Assembly (NCBI RefSeq): GCF_007751035.1
Contig: NZ_CP036433.1
Coordinates: 3,639,001-3,703,000, forward strand
Length of the DNA stretch: 64,000 nt
Reading direction: 5' to 3'
From: Lignipirellula cremea
GTDB taxonomy: Bacteria > Planctomycetota > Planctomycetia > Pirellulales > Pirellulaceae
Shown here piece by piece: positions 1 through 9,834 of this stretch; position 1 is the stretch's first letter; each line of letters opens with the position of its first letter. The notes under the pieces were generated by a model. It saw nothing but the letters and a program-made list of their open reading frames with translations, ran no database searches and was not told the DNA's origin. The position numbers and the translations under genes are program-made.

Positions 1-2544
1 GAAATTGACTATCGCGAGCTGGAGGGCGACTCCATCGATGACCGTCATACGGCGGCCGTGAGGGCGGTCCGTTTTTCCGACGACGGCGTTCGTATCATCT
101 CTGCCAGCCAGGACAACACGGTCAAGGTGTGGCGAGCCGATACGCTGGAGCTGTATAAAACACTTCGCGGCCATGGGAACCCGGTGAGTGCGCTGTCCGT
201 GTCGCCGACGGGGGAACGGATCGTTTCGGTCGGCTACGATGAAACGCAGCAGGCCCGAGTTTGGGATATCGAACAGTACAGTACGCTGGCCGTGCTAGGC
301 TCCCAGGAACTGGAAGGCCATCACGGCGCCGTGTTGGCAGCGGCCTTTGCCCAGGGGCGCCAGGGCGATCGCCCGGCCGGGCAGGTCGTGCAGGAGGATC
401 CGGCGGAGGAAACGCTAGAGGTGGTTACCGCCAGCGCGGATCGCACCGCCCGCACCTGGAAGTTCCGCCGCGCCTGGCGGACGAACGCGGATGGCAAGAA
501 GGGCGCCTGGAGCCTGGAGGAAACGTCGTCGGTCGAGCATAAAGAAGGCCACCGCTTTCTCGCTTCGAGCGTCGTCTTTTTTCCGCCCCGCACCGGCGAG
601 CGTCAACGCATTGCGACGGGCGCCGGCGACAATACGGTGCGGATCTGGGACATGGAACGGAAGGTCGAACTGGCGGCCCTGTCCAGCACAGGCCGCGAAG
701 GGGTGGTCGATATTTCCGCCGACGGCAAGCTGATCGCCACCGGCAGCAATGGACTCGTGGAAGCAGCGTCGCGCAAGCCGGGCGAAACCTACGATGAAGT
801 GGAAGGGAAGCTCTACCGCCGCACACGCAGCGATGGCTGGGCCTTCAAGCTGTGGGACGCCGACGGCAAGTACCTGGCGGAGATCCAGGGCCAGGATGCG
901 GAAGCGACGGCGCTGCGTTTTGTAGCGACTTCCGAGCGACCGCATCTGCTGGCGGTGGGCGATGTCGACGGCGACATCCGATTGTGGGACTGCGACCAGG
1001 CGCTCGCCAGCCAGAAAGCGGGCCAAACTCCCTCGGCCTTGCTGACCCTGCAGCCGCGTCCGCATCAGGGCCGCGTGGTGGAAATTCTGTTCCTGCCGGG
1101 TCTCCGCATGTTCAGCGGCGGCGTCGATTGTCTGGCCCGGGTTTATGATCTGAAGCAGCAGCAAGAACTGGCCCGACTGGTTCATCCGATGGCGGTGACC
1201 GCTTTGGCGGCGACCGCGAGCGGGGATCGCCTGTTGACGGGCTGCGAAGACGGCAAGGTGCGCCTGTGGAAAGCCGACGGAACGCTGCTCTGGACGTTTG
1301 ACCTGACCGAATACGACCAGGTGTCGGCCGATCCAATGTCGGCCAGTCTCCGGCTGGGGGCTGTCGTCAAGGGCGAACCGGGCGGCCTGAGAAGCAAGCC
1401 GCCTTTGGTCCGGTCGCTTGATATTTCCGCCGACGGCAAATCGGTTCTGGCGACGCTCTCTGCCGGAGAGATGGACCTGCCTGGCCCGACCTTGCTTAAA
1501 TTCCGCGGCGTGTATGTCCAGCGATTCAACCTGACTGACCAGGCCCCCACGGAATTCAAACGTTTCGAGGGCCAGCGTGAGTTCCTGGAAGCGCGGTTCG
1601 CCCCCTTCGGCGAAGCCGGGAACCGCCTGATCGCCGCCGTCGGCGGCGACGAAGCGATGCTGTGGCGCGAACAGGATCGTGGACCGAGGGGCGACTTGAG
1701 GCCCAACGGAGCCCTGCTGGCCGCCCGCTTTAATTCCCAGGGCGATCTGTTTGTCACCGCCAGCGATGACGGCAGCGCCCGGATCTGGAGCGTGCCGCAG
1801 CAGCACGCCCTGTTGAAGCTGGAAGGCCACCGCGGCGTGGTGTACTCGGCCGTATTCTCCCACAACGACGCCCAGGTGCTGACCAGCGGCGCCGATGGCA
1901 CGGCTCGCCTGTGGGATGCGCGTTCCGGAGCGGAGATCCGCCGGCTGCCGCTGCCGGAGACGAAGCTGGAACTGGGGCCGTTGCGGTCGGCCGTCTTTTC
2001 GAACGATCCGCAGTCGCAGTACCTACTGACCGCAGGCGCGGATCGTGTCGCCCGGGTCTGGGATACGGCGACCGGCGAGCTGCTTTTTGCCCTGGAAGAT
2101 CCGCTGGAGAAACACACGGCCGGCCTGCGTTACGCGGAGTTCTCGCACGACAATACCAAGGTGGTGACCGCCAGCGATGACAACACGGCCCTTTTGTGGG
2201 AGATCGACATTGCCCAGCGAACGTCCCGCGTGTTGCACCGGCTGACGGGACATACGGCAGCCGTTACCGCGGCAGCCTTTTCTCCCGACGACTCCCGCCT
2301 GTTGACTGCGAGTGACGACTTCACCGCGCGGCTGTGGAATGTCGACCAGGGAAAAGAACTGATGACGCTCAAGGGTCACAAGCAGGAAGTGACCGACGTC
2401 GATTTTTCCCAGGCCGGAAACGGTCGCTATGTGGTCACCGCCAGTCGTGACGGCAGTTCGATCGTGTGGATGTCGGAAGACTGGAGCGAACCGCAGCCCG
2501 CCGCCGCACTCAACCAGGCCGCGGTGAAGGAAGAGCGTCGCTAA
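1..2544 (+). CDS. WD40-repeat protein, 5' end outside window
   Basis: The reading frame is open from the first base of the window, so the start lies upstream; the first in-window start-like codon (GTG at 58) falls inside a WD40 blade and is not a real start. At least 847 residues are visible. About a dozen repeats end in the canonical D-x-(T/S/A)-x-(R/K)-(V/I/L)-W type signature (for example DNTVKVWR, DNTVRIWD, DGSARIWS, DGTARLWD, DFTARLWN), enough for about two seven-bladed propellers. WD40 propellers are protein-interaction scaffolds. In planctomycetes they are often fused behind a Ser/Thr kinase domain, so the missing N-terminus could carry a kinase or another enzyme; that is inference. 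The repeats are certain, the cellular role is unknown. Confidence 0.93.
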   Translation, partial: EIDYRELEGDSIDDRHTAAVRAVRFSDDGVRIISASQDNTVKVWRADTLELYKTLRGHGNPVSALSVSPTGERIVSVGYDETQQARVWDIEQYSTLAVLGSQELEGHHGAVLAAAFAQGRQGDRPAGQVVQEDPAEETLEVVTASADRTARTWKFRRAWRTNADGKKGAWSLEETSSVEHKEGHRFLASSVVFFPPRTGERQRIATGAGDNTVRIWDMERKVELAALSSTGREGVVDISADGKLIATGSNGLVEAASRKPGETYDEVEGKLYRRTRSDGWAFKLWDADGKYLAEIQGQDAEATALRFVATSERPHLLAVGDVDGDIRLWDCDQALASQKAGQTPSALLTLQPRPHQGRVVEILFLPGLRMFSGGVDCLARVYDLKQQQELARLVHPMAVTALAATASGDRLLTGCEDGKVRLWKADGTLLWTFDLTEYDQVSADPMSASLRLGAVVKGEPGGLRSKPPLVRSLDISADGKSVLATLSAGEMDLPGPTLLKFRGVYVQRFNLTDQAPTEFKRFEGQREFLEARFAPFGEAGNRLIAAVGGDEAMLWREQDRGPRGDLRPNGALLAARFNSQGDLFVTASDDGSARIWSVPQQHALLKLEGHRGVVYSAVFSHNDAQVLTSGADGTARLWDARSGAEIRRLPLPETKLELGPLRSAVFSNDPQSQYLLTAGADRVARVWDTATGELLFALEDPLEKHTAGLRYAEFSHDNTKVVTASDDNTALLWEIDIAQRTSRVLHRLTGHTAAVTAAAFSPDDSRLLTASDDFTARLWNVDQGKELMTLKGHKQEVTDVDFSQAGNGRYVVTASRDGSSIVWMSEDWSEPQPAAALNQAAVKEERR

Positions 2545-2579
2545 GATCTGGTGATGCTCTGAACACCTGCCAGAAAAAG

Positions 2580-2615
2580 TTCACCGCTCTGCGGTGAATC
2601 CTCTTATTTTCTTTT
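2580..2615. terminator. bidirectional hairpin terminator between convergent genes
   Basis: A perfect 8-bp stem (TTCACCGC / GCGGTGAA) with a TCT loop lies between the stops of two convergent genes. It is followed on the + strand by a T-rich tail and preceded by an A-run that gives T's on the - strand. It can serve both the WD40 gene and the repeat-protein gene. Confidence 0.6.
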
Positions 2616-3757
2616 TACTCGTCCGATTGTTTCCCATTCGCCAGGTGGGAGAGGGCGATGACGGCCAGGGCCGTAGCGATCAGGGGGTCGTCTTCGCGCA
2701 TCTGGGCGGCGTCATTTTCCCAGCGGCCGTCGTCTTTCTGCAGGGAGCGGATGTGATCCGCCAGGCGGGAGCGGTTTTCTGGTTCGGTTGGTAACAGCGG
2801 AAGCGTCTCGGCGACGGCGGCAAAGTAATAGAACCGCAAGCCGCGTCGCCAGGCTCCGGGGCCCTGGTCGTCGTCAGCCAGAAAGCCAGGCGGTTGTTCC
2901 GCCTCAAAGTTCTTGCTGATCCACTGGATTGCCCGGCGGACTTCCGCGTCGTTGGGCGGGCCTGCAGTCGCCAGACAGAGCAGGCCGTCGCAGGTGGCGG
3001 TGCCGTAACTGCGCGGCTGGTCTGCTTCGACGCCGGCGTCGTTACCGGCCTTGTTGCTGGCGGAAAAAGAGTCGGGCGTAAAGGGGAAACCACCGTCCGG
3101 TGTCATGTTTTGACATCGCTTCGCCCAGTCCCTCGCTCGTGCGCGAGCCTGCCGGGCCGCATCGGTGTCGACCGGCTCCAGGGCGGCCAGCACATAGCGG
3201 GTAATGGAGACATTCGTCCCCGAGGTGATCTCCCGCTGTTCGTCGGGGCCCATCAGATCCCAGCCGCCGTAGTGGGGCGAGTCAGGCGAGAATTTCTGGC
3301 GTTCGTCCAGCTGCATGCGGAGCAGGTACTGCACATAGCGATCGTGCAGCGGCTTGTCTTCGATCCCTAGCCGGCGGGCCGCCGCCAGCGTTAAGGCCGT
3401 GGCGTACGTCGGGTAGTCGGCCGAGCCGTCGGGATTGCAGACGTACTTTTGTTGCCCGGGCGAACGGGTTAAAAAGCGGTACGCGGCCAGGCAACGCGCC
3501 CGATGGAGATCACGCAGCGGCCGGGGGGCGGAAGCGATCGCGTGCAGCACCAGGGCCGTGGTCGCCGCGCCAGGGCGCAGGGCGCCGTACGTTTCGCTGT
3601 GCCAGCCGCCGTCGTCGGCCTGGGCGCGGGCGAGGTAATCGAGCCCTCGCTGCAGGCTGTCAGGCGACGGCGCCTTGGCGACCGGTTCCGGGTTGGGTGA
3701 AGCTGGGGCCGGCGGGGCTCCGGCGCAGAGGATGGCCAGCCAGAGGAGTCCGGTCAT
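2615..3757 (-). CDS. secreted prenyltransferase/squalene-oxidase-repeat protein (second of pair)
   Basis: A 380-residue protein with a short Sec-type signal (MTGLLWLAILCAGAPPAPAS) followed by alpha-helical repeats of the squalene-hopene cyclase / prenyltransferase-beta type, recognisable from QW-like motifs (DGGWHSETYG, HYGGWDLMG, DGGFPFTPDS, DDGRW). The DXDD acid motif of a true cyclase is not seen, so this is a repeat protein with the alpha/alpha-toroid fold rather than a proven cyclase. The start was chosen because its ATG overlaps the stop of the upstream gene by four bases (ATGA), a translational-coupling arrangement; a longer frame running into the upstream gene is rejected. Secreted members of this family are common in planctomycetes and of unknown function. 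Confidence 0.82.
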   Translation of the reverse strand: MTGLLWLAILCAGAPPAPASPNPEPVAKAPSPDSLQRGLDYLARAQADDGGWHSETYGALRPGAATTALVLHAIASAPRPLRDLHRARCLAAYRFLTRSPGQQKYVCNPDGSADYPTYATALTLAAARRLGIEDKPLHDRYVQYLLRMQLDERQKFSPDSPHYGGWDLMGPDEQREITSGTNVSITRYVLAALEPVDTDAARQARARARDWAKRCQNMTPDGGFPFTPDSFSASNKAGNDAGVEADQPRSYGTATCDGLLCLATAGPPNDAEVRRAIQWISKNFEAEQPPGFLADDDQGPGAWRRGLRFYYFAAVAETLPLLPTEPENRSRLADHIRSLQKDDGRWENDAAQMREDDPLIATALAVIALSHLANGKQSDE

Positions 3758-4806
3758 GGCTGGGAAATCGGCAGATACCGATTGGGCGAGGTCAGCACCA
3801 GGCAGGCGGCGGCAGTGCAAAAGGTGCGGCTGGTAATACAGTGATGCCCCGTCCAGCTGCCGTCGCGGTTCTGTACGCTGAGGATTTTTTCGCGAATCAC
3901 GGGATACCACCTGGCCCAGTCGTCGCCGCCTTTTTGCAGCATCGTTTCGGTGATCAGGTGGAAGGCCAGGTACTCTTCGCCGCCGGCCTGGGTAAAGGCC
4001 GTGTTGTCGCGTTCCACCAGCGCCAGAACGCTCTTGAATGCATTGCGGGAGATTTCGTCCTGGTCCACGCCCATCTCATACAGCACGCGGATGCCGGTGG
4101 CGTTCTTGTACAGGGTGTGCATCCAGCCGCTGTCGTTGCCTAACTGGTCCCGCATCTGTTTGATCAGGTGCTCGGCAGTGCGCTCCGGCGACGCGCCGAC
4201 CTTTAATCCGGCAAGGTGGGCCGATCGCAGAGCGACCCAGCCCATCACGGTGCCCAGCACGGGCGCCCAGGCGTCGGAGCCCCAGCTGCCGTGGGAATCC
4301 TGCGTACGGACAATGACCGCGACCAGTCGCTGGAGCGCCTGGTAGATCTGGTCGGGATCGAGTCCCTGGCCGACAACCTGGCTGAGGAAGAGCGTCGCGA
4401 AGAAGGTATGGGCATGACGGCCGATTTTGTTCTGCAGCTGGGTGTGCTGGGCCGTCGTGATATCCTCCGACGGCATGCTCTCGACCGTTTTGAGCATGAA
4501 GGAGATGATCTCTTGCACCTCCTGGCTACGCGGACCTTCCAGCGGGGAGTTTCCCTGCGACAGCAGCGACAGCCCGACCATGGCCGTGCAGCCGATGTCG
4601 GGCGGTTGTCCCAGATCCACGCCGCAACCGCCGCCGCGGTGCATGGTTTTTCGCATCCATTCGACGCCCTTTTGTACGGCGGCCTGGGTGTGATCGTTGA
4701 TCTCCTGCCCATTCGGCGAGGGGGCGGGCTCGTCGGCGAAGAGCCGCTGCGCAGGCAGGCAGAGCAGCGAAGCGGCGGCCAGCAGCTCGCGGCGCGAAAC
4801 AGGCAT
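3754..4806 (-). CDS. secreted prenyltransferase/squalene-oxidase-repeat protein (first of pair)
   Basis: A 350-residue protein starting MPVSRRELLAAASLLCL, with an SRRE-L twin-arginine-like signal ending near LFADEP. The body has helical toroid repeats with QW-like segments (HGSWGSDAWAP, DGSWTGHHCIT) and a cysteine-bearing glycine stretch near residue 50 (RGGGCGVDLG). The start has a GGAG ribosome-binding site seven to eight bases upstream; an 87-residue in-frame extension lacks one and is rejected. It is the promoter-proximal gene of a two-gene unit, overlapping its downstream homologue by ATGA. The two proteins are similar in architecture, so the pair probably arose by duplication and may work together outside the cytoplasm. 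No enzymatic activity can be assigned. Confidence 0.82.
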   Translation of the reverse strand: MPVSRRELLAAASLLCLPAQRLFADEPAPSPNGQEINDHTQAAVQKGVEWMRKTMHRGGGCGVDLGQPPDIGCTAMVGLSLLSQGNSPLEGPRSQEVQEIISFMLKTVESMPSEDITTAQHTQLQNKIGRHAHTFFATLFLSQVVGQGLDPDQIYQALQRLVAVIVRTQDSHGSWGSDAWAPVLGTVMGWVALRSAHLAGLKVGASPERTAEHLIKQMRDQLGNDSGWMHTLYKNATGIRVLYEMGVDQDEISRNAFKSVLALVERDNTAFTQAGGEEYLAFHLITETMLQKGGDDWARWYPVIREKILSVQNRDGSWTGHHCITSRTFCTAAACLVLTSPNRYLPISQP

Positions 4807-5293
4807 TGGTCTCTCCAGCAGGACAAACGGCGGATCCAGGCGACCGGCGGCCGAAGGGGGAGCCTGGCTCGGTAAAAGGCGACCTGGAAACAACGGTAGG
4901 ATTATCACGTTTTGCCTGAGGGCCGTCAAACAGACCTGCTGATTGACGGCCGTAATTGAGAAAAAAACGGAAACATTTGAAACAGGCGGAGTGTTCGAGT
5001 CCATCAGGTTGCAGGGTCCTGACCGTTGCGACCCCGCCTGGCGGCGGTGGGCTGGCCCCCATTTCATCGGCCGCGGCGGAATTGGTCTTGCCTGTTGGGG
5101 CAGCCGCAGGACAAACTAGAAGGGTGCGGACGGCGTTAATTTTCCCGTCGATCCCATGAACCAAAGGGTTAGCCGTCAGGAATAATTGTCCTGGCGGGAC
5201 GCTCTTGGGCGACGTGGTATCAGGGATTCCAGCAGGCCCGGAGAGAACCTTTCGAAACGACGCTAAACCCTGGATGAGCAGTGAGTTATTTAT
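4807..5293. other. intergenic region between divergent genes
   Basis: About 490 bases between the divergently transcribed repeat-protein operon and the kinase gene. No convincing gene is present; frames entering from the repeat-protein side lack start signals. It should contain the operon promoter, but no clear consensus could be picked out. Confidence 0.5.
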
Positions 5294-5322
5294 TTGACCC
5301 GAGTTTGCTGTCGGAGTAAGAT
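5294..5322 (+). promoter_or_regulatory. candidate sigma70-type promoter for kinase gene
   Basis: TTGACC (5/6 match to the -35 consensus), a 17-base spacer and TAAGAT (4/6 match to the -10) lie about 90 bases before the kinase ATG. The spacing is ideal and the surrounding DNA is locally AT-rich. Prediction from pattern only. Confidence 0.45.
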
Positions 5323-5414
5323 AAAACTCTCTTCTCTACTAATCTGGGCGACGGTCTCGAAAACTGCGTCCCGTTGGCAGGTACGCCATTCGCGCGACTC
5401 CACGAAATAGCTTC

Positions 5415-8297
5415 ATGGCTGATAGCACTTCGCACAACTCGCAATCGCTTCCTGGCAAATCGCCAGCCGGCGACGCCGTACCTCCTGTCCAACCGCCAGT
5501 GGGGGATTCGGCGCCACTGGCGGCCGAGTATTTCCAGATTGATTTGTCTCCCGACGGAGAGCTGCCCAAGAAGGGCGCCGGGTCGGCTGCCAAAGTTCCC
5601 CACCCGCTCGACGCGACTTCGCCGCCCACACAGCAGCCGTATGACGGGAAGGTGGATAAACAGCCGACCGTTATTTCCCGCCAGGAGCCGCTCTCCATGT
5701 CGGCAACGCCGTACGGGGGGATTGCGGCCAGTGCGATCGAAATCGCCGCCTTGCTGGAAGGGGCGACGCTGGGCTATTTCAAGCTGGGGCCGTTTATCGG
5801 CGGCGGCGGCATGGGAGCCGTCTTCCGCGCGATTGATACCATGCTGGACCGCACCGTGGCGGTCAAAGTTCTCTCCCGCGACAAGACCGACGAAGAAGTC
5901 CTGCGGCGGTTCAAAAACGAAGCCCAAAGCGCCGCCCGGCTGGACCACGATAACATCGCCAGGGTGTTTTACGTGGGCGAGGACAAGGGCTGGAATTACA
6001 TTGTTTTTGAGTATATCGAAGGCCTGAACATTCGCGACCTGGTGATGGAGCAGGACCAGGAGCGATTGCCCCTGGCGGAAGCGATCAATTATACGATCCA
6101 GGTCGCCGACGCGCTCGATCACGCTTACCGTCGCGATGTGGTGCATCGCGATATCAAGCCGTCCAATATCATTGTGACTTCCGACGGACACGCCAAGCTG
6201 GTCGATATGGGCCTGGCCCGATTGCATCAGGTGGAATCGCCGGCGACTGATCTGACCGCCAGCGGCGTGACGCTGGGCACGTTCGATTACATTTCGCCGG
6301 AGCAGGCGCACGACCCGCGTTCGGCCGATGTGCGAAGCGATCTCTATTCGCTGGGCTGCACGCTGTACTTCATGCTGACGGGACGGCCGCCGTTCCCCGA
6401 TGGCACCGTCCTGCAGAAACTACTGAACCACTCCCGCGAAGCTCCGCCCGATCCGCGCCAGTTCCGTCCGAAACTGCCTGAAGAGATTGTCGCGATCCTT
6501 TCCCGCTTGCTGGCCAAAAGCGCCAACGACCGGTTCCAGACACCGGGAGAACTGACCGCTGAACTGCTGCTGGCCAGCGAACGTTTGGGCATCACCGGTT
6601 TGTCCCGCGGGTCAGTGTGGATGAGTCGGGCGCCGCGGCCCGTCAAGGCATGGCGGCGTCACCTGCCCTGGATGTCGACGCTCACGGTGCTGGTCGCGTC
6701 CGTGTTTGCGCTGGACTGGTTCTGGCCGACGGGCTCCAGCGAGACGCGTGGTTTTTCGACCGTTATTGTCGACTCGCCGCCGTTTCTGGCCGCCGCCAAG
6801 CCGATTCAACCGCCCTCGATTGGCGACGCCGATCTGGATCGAATGCCGCCGGCTCCCATGCCGGATTTGCGCCCCGAACCGCTCCTGCCGCGGGAAGTTT
6901 CCTTGCCGGCAGTCGCCGCCGAGGGGCCGGGAGCAACGATAAGAGATCCCAAAACGCCGCCGCCGCCGAGCGAAGTTTCCGTTCCCGCGACCACGGATCC
7001 GGTCAAACCAGCGACGGCGGATCCGTCCACCGTGGTCTCCGAGCCGCCTGTCGAATCCGACGCCACCATGGATGAAACCGTCTCGCCGCGTTTAATCGTG
7101 GTGGCGGCGGAAGCGCCGCTGGACGGTCCGGCCGATGAGCTCTGGGCCGCCTCGCTGGCCGACGCTTGCAAGGAAGCGGCCGACTACCCCGATCTGGAAG
7201 CGATCGAACTGCGCTACAATGGGCAGCGGCAAAGCAATCCGTTTGAAGTCACCAGCGATCGACTGCTGATCCGGGCCGGCGAGGACTATTCGCCGGTGGT
7301 GGTCTTTGCCCCGCGTGAAGACGATCCCGCGCCCGAGGATGGGTTTATTCGCGTCAGCGGCGGCGAACTGCAGGTGGAGCGGGTGCATTTCCGGGTCATG
7401 CTGCCCCAAGCGCCGTACCATATTCCCTGGTCGCTGTTTCAGCTGGACAAAGTCACTCGCATTGGCCTGCACCGCTGCTCGGCCACCATCCAGAACCTCG
7501 ACGATCGCGGACACGAGCCGCAGTACAATGTGTCGTTCTTCAATGTGCAAGGACCACAGATGTTCGAGGCGATGATGATGCCCAATTCGCCTGTGCCGAC
7601 GGCCGACGTTCCCCCGTTAATCGACCTGTCGGAATGCACCCTGCGGGGGCAAGCGACCCTGGCCCGGGCCGAGCAGGCCACCCCGTTCCGTTTGAACTGG
7701 TCGCAGGGGCTGTTTGTCAGCTCCCACCGGTTGATTGAAACCAGCGGCGCCGCCAGCCGGCAACCCAGCGAAGGGTACGTCTGGGTGGAAATGCAGCATG
7801 TCACCGTGATTGCCATGGACGGCGCCTGTCTGATCAATCGTTCCCCCGATGCACCCTATCAACTGGGACTCAACTTCGACGCGCGCCGCTGTATTTTCCT
7901 CACCGCCGAGAGCAGCCCGCTGGTCGAACACCAGGGGGTGGAAAATCTCGAAATGACGAAGCTGACCATCAGCGGCGAATACAACTTTTATCCCCAGACC
8001 CGTACAGTCTGGCGGGTAAACGAAACGAACCAGCCGACCCGCGAATTTACCTTTGACGAGGCGAATCGCGAAACGACCTGGTTCCGTCTGACCTGGCCTG
8101 GCCATGCCGTGATCTGGAAATCGGCGCCCGCGAGTGAACTGGCCGCCCACACGCGAACGCCTGCCGATTATCTGTTGCGGGATTCCTCCAGCAATCCGGC
8201 GTTCACCCCCGGCGGCAAACAGGCGGCCGGCTTTGACATCTCCCTGGTCGAATCGCCGCCTTTATTCAGTCCGCTGCCGGATAGTGGCGGCGACTGA
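5415..8297 (+). CDS. transmembrane Ser/Thr protein kinase with large non-kinase C-terminus
   Basis: A 960-residue PknB-type kinase. A Pro/Ser-rich N-terminal segment of about 115 residues precedes the catalytic domain (about 120-390). That domain has a glycine loop IGGGGMGAVF, the VAVK lysine (K151), HRDIKPSN with catalytic D246, and DMG (264-266) in place of DFG. One hydrophobic segment (about 418-437, LPWMSTLTVLVASVFALDWFW) would place the C-terminal half outside the cytoplasm. After a Pro-rich linker the C-terminal half, from about residue 565, is beta-rich and resembles a right-handed beta-helix of pectate-lyase-like fold, a plausible ligand or wall sensor. DMG is a conservative change and activity is expected. 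Substrates are unknown. No phosphatase or FHA gene lies beside it. Confidence 0.9.
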   Translation: MADSTSHNSQSLPGKSPAGDAVPPVQPPVGDSAPLAAEYFQIDLSPDGELPKKGAGSAAKVPHPLDATSPPTQQPYDGKVDKQPTVISRQEPLSMSATPYGGIAASAIEIAALLEGATLGYFKLGPFIGGGGMGAVFRAIDTMLDRTVAVKVLSRDKTDEEVLRRFKNEAQSAARLDHDNIARVFYVGEDKGWNYIVFEYIEGLNIRDLVMEQDQERLPLAEAINYTIQVADALDHAYRRDVVHRDIKPSNIIVTSDGHAKLVDMGLARLHQVESPATDLTASGVTLGTFDYISPEQAHDPRSADVRSDLYSLGCTLYFMLTGRPPFPDGTVLQKLLNHSREAPPDPRQFRPKLPEEIVAILSRLLAKSANDRFQTPGELTAELLLASERLGITGLSRGSVWMSRAPRPVKAWRRHLPWMSTLTVLVASVFALDWFWPTGSSETRGFSTVIVDSPPFLAAAKPIQPPSIGDADLDRMPPAPMPDLRPEPLLPREVSLPAVAAEGPGATIRDPKTPPPPSEVSVPATTDPVKPATADPSTVVSEPPVESDATMDETVSPRLIVVAAEAPLDGPADELWAASLADACKEAADYPDLEAIELRYNGQRQSNPFEVTSDRLLIRAGEDYSPVVVFAPREDDPAPEDGFIRVSGGELQVERVHFRVMLPQAPYHIPWSLFQLDKVTRIGLHRCSATIQNLDDRGHEPQYNVSFFNVQGPQMFEAMMMPNSPVPTADVPPLIDLSECTLRGQATLARAEQATPFRLNWSQGLFVSSHRLIETSGAASRQPSEGYVWVEMQHVTVIAMDGACLINRSPDAPYQLGLNFDARRCIFLTAESSPLVEHQGVENLEMTKLTISGEYNFYPQTRTVWRVNETNQPTREFTFDEANRETTWFRLTWPGHAVIWKSAPASELAAHTRTPADYLLRDSSSNPAFTPGGKQAAGFDISLVESPPLFSPLPDSGGD

Positions 8298-8493
8298 TTG
8301 GGCCGCCCTCCTGCGGGGCAGGCGGTTGGTCAATTTCTCCTCTGCGGCGCGGTCGCATCTCGCAATACCTCCCAGGAGCGGGAATTCCAGGAAACGCAAT
8401 TGTTTGCATCAGCGTGCGCCGATATATTGTGACAGTGCTGGATCGTTGGAACTGCTTGCCAGCAAGGTGTGCCTGTCACGGAAAGAGAATGTC

Positions 8494-9834
8494 ATGTCGC
8501 TGAGATCTTCCGGTTTGTCCTTGTCGCATCCGCTCGCCCGGGTCGGTTCTCGTCGCTGGTTTCTAGAAGCAAGTATGGCGGGGCTGGGCGGTTTGGCCTT
8601 GCCAGCCTTTGGCGGATCCCTGGCCCAGGCGGCGGCTCCTGTCCAGGAGAAGAAAGCGGTCATTCTGTTCTGGCTGTCGGGCGGTCCCAGCCAGATTGAT
8701 ATGTGGGATCCCAAGCCCCAGGCGCCGGTGGAAATCCGCGGTCCTTACGGAACCATCTCAACGGCCGTACCGGGGATGCAGTTCAGCGAACACCTGCCCC
8801 GCCAGGCTGCCATCGCCGACAAACTCACCGTGCTGCGCTCGGTCGATTGCAGCGCCAGCAACCATACGCCCATTACCATGCAGGCGGGGAACCCGCTGGC
8901 CCGTCGCACCAATGATTCCAACCCGGGCGGCGGCTATCCTTCGATGGGTTCGGTCGCGGCGAAGTTTCATGGCCCGAACGATCCCGATATGCCGGCCTTT
9001 GTCGGTCTGGCCGATTCCTGGGCCTCCGACGTCTATGGCGAAGGGGAGCTGGGCGGGCAGTACACGCCGATCCGTGGGACGGAACTGGCAGGCAAAGCGG
9101 CCATGCCCGAAGGAATCACGGCCCCGCGGCTGCAGGATCGCGAGAACCTGCGCCGGGAATTCAATCGCTTGTCCCGCCAGCTGGACAGCCCAGGCGCCGA
9201 AGCGACCGATCGCTTCACGCGGCAGGCTCATGAGATGATCGTTTCCGGCAAGGTGCAAAAAGCGTTCAACGTGGAGGAAGAATCCGACGCCATGCGGGAC
9301 GCTTACGGCCGCGAAAGCATCGGCCAGAAGGCGTTGCTGGCACGTCGCCTGGTGGAATCGGGCGTCACCTTTGTGCTGGTCAGCGGAGCCTGGGGTTACT
9401 TCGATCATCATGGCGATCAGGTCCGCTGGGGCGGCATTGAGAAAGGCCTCACGCCGCTTTTGCCGCGGGTGGACCAGGTGTTGGCGACGCTGGTCACGGA
9501 CCTGGAAAATCGCGGGCTGCTCGACGATACCCTGGTAATGATGATGGGTGAATTTGGCCGTTCGCCTGTGATCAACAAGGACGCCGGCCGCGACCACTGG
9601 ACGCCCGTCATGTCGATGCTGCTGGCTGGCGGCGGGCTGCGGCACGGGCAAGTGATTGGTTCGACCGATTCCCGCGGCGGAGCAATCGCCAGCAATCCGG
9701 TTCGTCCCCAGGATCTGGCGGCCACAACTTTTCGCCATCTGGGCATCGACCCGCAGGCCCAGTGGACGAACGCCGCCGGACGGCCGTTGTCGGTCGTCGC
9801 CGAGGGCGGGCGTCCGATCGCGGAACTTTTTTAG
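8494..9834 (+). CDS. DUF1501 twin-arginine exported protein
   Basis: A 446-residue DUF1501 (sulfatase-superfamily-like) protein. The N-terminus (GSRRWFLEASMAGLGGL) is a twin-arginine signal, implying export in the folded state. Family hallmarks are FWLSGGPSQIDMWDPKP near the mature N-terminus, the FDHHGD segment, MGEFGRSP and RDHWTP, residues that in alkaline-phosphatase/sulfatase folds surround the metal site. The start has GGAAAGAG eight bases upstream; an in-frame extension into the kinase gene is rejected. DUF1501 genes are usually paired with DUF1549/DUF1553 genes; this one stands alone, unlike the second copy near 53-54.6 kb. Its biochemical function is not established. Confidence 0.9.
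   Translation: MSLRSSGLSLSHPLARVGSRRWFLEASMAGLGGLALPAFGGSLAQAAAPVQEKKAVILFWLSGGPSQIDMWDPKPQAPVEIRGPYGTISTAVPGMQFSEHLPRQAAIADKLTVLRSVDCSASNHTPITMQAGNPLARRTNDSNPGGGYPSMGSVAAKFHGPNDPDMPAFVGLADSWASDVYGEGELGGQYTPIRGTELAGKAAMPEGITAPRLQDRENLRREFNRLSRQLDSPGAEATDRFTRQAHEMIVSGKVQKAFNVEEESDAMRDAYGRESIGQKALLARRLVESGVTFVLVSGAWGYFDHHGDQVRWGGIEKGLTPLLPRVDQVLATLVTDLENRGLLDDTLVMMMGEFGRSPVINKDAGRDHWTPVMSMLLAGGGLRHGQVIGSTDSRGGAIASNPVRPQDLAATTFRHLGIDPQAQWTNAAGRPLSVVAEGGRPIAELF

Noticed and set aside
415-1863. 482-codon - strand frame opposite the WD40 gene
   Set aside because: Antisense of repetitive WD40 coding DNA; no start signal.
8134-8493. N-terminal extension of the DUF1501 gene into the kinase gene
   Set aside because: The later ATG has a ribosome-binding site and places the twin-arginine signal at the N-terminus.
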